This document shows positions 14,078-14,704 of a stretch of 14,704 nucleotides of DNA, one piece after another. Within the stretch, counting starts at the first letter, position 1, and each line of letters starts with the position of its first letter. A program made the position numbers and the translations under genes. The notes beneath the pieces were generated by a model. The model was not told the origin of the DNA, ran no database searches, and saw only the letters and a list, made by a program, of their open reading frames with translations. This DNA is from an uncultured Burkholderiales bacterium (GTDB lineage Bacteria; Pseudomonadota; Gammaproteobacteria; Burkholderiales; Burkholderiaceae_E), in assembly GCA_903898725.1 (NCBI GenBank), contig CAIUGQ010000441.1:1-14704 (forward strand), given 5' to 3'.

Positions 14078-14123
14078 GCTGCACAGCGACCTCTTGGACG
14101 CAACACCCTCCCGAATCGATGCC

Positions 14124-14704
14124 ATGGCCGGCGCGCCCGGCCCGTCGGCCGCCGCGAGCGCTCCGGGCGCGTCGGTACTCGTCGTCGACGACTCGCGCTT
14201 CGTGCGGGCGTCGCTCGTGCGGGGACTCACCGGCCGCTTCCGCATCCAGCAGGCCGAGTCAGGCGAGCGGGCCTGGGAGCTCCTGCTCCTGGACGATTCG
14301 ATCGGCGTCGTGCTGAGCGACCTCAGCATGCCCGGCATCGACGGCTTCGAGCTGTTGCGCCGGGTGCGCGGCTCGATGCTCGAGCGGGTTCGGGAGCTGC
14401 CATTCGCCATGCTGTCGGGCTCCGACGATGCCGCCCAGCGCGAGCGGGCGCTGGCGCTCGGCGCCGACCGCTTCGTCGTCAAGGGCGATGGTGTCGGAGA
14501 ACTCGCCGACTGGATCGAAGAGCGGCTGAGTGCGGCCCGCGAGGCCTCCGCGGACGCGCCGGTCCCTGTCGGTGTCAGGGCATCGGAGGCCGCCGCTCCG
14601 GCTGCCGCGGTGCCGGCGCAGCCGCCGATCACCCTAGCCGCTGCCGCTGCCGCTGCCGCTGCCGCTGCCCCCGCCACCGCCACCGCCACCGCCACCGCCA
14701 CCGC
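14124..14704 (+). CDS. response regulator with N-terminal receiver domain, C-terminus beyond window
   Basis: Partial gene, about 193 codons visible from the ATG at 14124; an in-frame TTG at 14094 would add 10 residues. The receiver domain covers about 16-137: acidic pocket D22-D23 in VVDDSR, phospho-acceptor D66 in LSDLSMPGIDG, switch residue S98 in MLSGSDD and K120 in FVVKGDG. These are all intact, so it should be phosphorylated by a sensor kinase, which is not in view. After the receiver comes a linker rich in Ala and Pro (about 138-170), then pure (Ala-Ala)n, Ala-Pro and (Ala-Thr)n encoded by hexanucleotide repeats. The frame is still open at the right edge, so an output domain (for example GGDEF) may follow, but none is visible. 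It is divergent from the NlpC/P60 gene with 95 nt between starts. Confidence 0.88.
   Translation, partial: MAGAPGPSAAASAPGASVLVVDDSRFVRASLVRGLTGRFRIQQAESGERAWELLLLDDSIGVVLSDLSMPGIDGFELLRRVRGSMLERVRELPFAMLSGSDDAAQRERALALGADRFVVKGDGVGELADWIEERLSAAREASADAPVPVGVRASEAAAPAAAVPAQPPITLAAAAAAAAAAAPATATATATAT
14637..14704 (+). repeat. in-frame hexanucleotide repeat tract in response-regulator gene
   Basis: Five GCCGCT units (14637-14666), one GCCCCC (14667-14672), then five GCCACC units (14673-14702), continuing past the window edge. Translated in frame it gives an Ala-Ala run, Ala-Pro, then Ala-Thr repeats. Unit gain or loss would keep the frame and change only linker length. Confidence 0.9.

Noticed and set aside
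13133..14701. Minus-strand open frame of about 522 codons covering the response-regulator region
   Set aside because: Its first half is the complement of the receiver gene, including the repeat tract, and its second half is the NlpC/P60 gene in a shifted frame. Both real genes have intact catalytic motifs in their own frames.

Overview
The window is very GC-rich (third codon positions are almost all G or C) and carries only chromosomal housekeeping-type genes. The gene order rpfE-recJ / lolC-lolD-tatD-comEC and the protein sequences point to a betaproteobacterium, most likely Burkholderiales. This assignment is an inference from gene content and order; no rRNA or tRNA is present. There is no insertion sequence, integrase, phage gene, CRISPR array or plasmid function.

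Layout. Bases 1-1097 (minus) hold the N-terminal part of an ExeA/GspA/MshM-type AAA ATPase that runs off the left edge. Bases 1253-4063 (minus) hold an rpfE-like gene followed by recJ. From 4252 to 9680 (plus) there is a compact run: lolC, lolD (8-nt overlap), a TatD-family hydrolase and comEC. Its end converges on bdhA (minus, 9708-10487) across a strong 10-bp hairpin. bdhA is divergent from an alpha/beta hydrolase gene and a RidA-family gene (plus, 10653-11932). These converge on a ferric-iron periplasmic binding protein gene (minus, 12029-13081), which has a Fur-box-like palindrome upstream. An NlpC/P60 peptidase gene (minus, 13216-14028) is divergent from a response-regulator gene (plus, 14124 onward) that leaves the window inside a hexanucleotide repeat.

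How the genes relate. LolC and LolD form the inner-membrane engine that releases lipoproteins toward the outer membrane. RecJ and ComEC belong to DNA processing and uptake, and TatD proteins are metal-dependent nucleases or hydrolases. BdhA links to polyhydroxybutyrate/ketone-body metabolism, and the hydrolase next door could act in the same area, but this is unproven. RidA removes reactive enamine/imine intermediates. The iron-binding protein has no permease or ATPase partner in view.

I do not see a convincing previously undescribed multi-gene system. The points most worth checking lie between genes: the Fur-like operator, the convergent hairpin, a G-quadruplex motif in the bdhA/hydrolase divergent region, TAG(A/G)CT hexamers just before the ATGs of the ATPase and NlpC/P60 genes, a 12-codon leader ORF overlapping the rpfE start, and a hexanucleotide repeat in the linker of the response regulator. 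All come from reading the sequence by eye.
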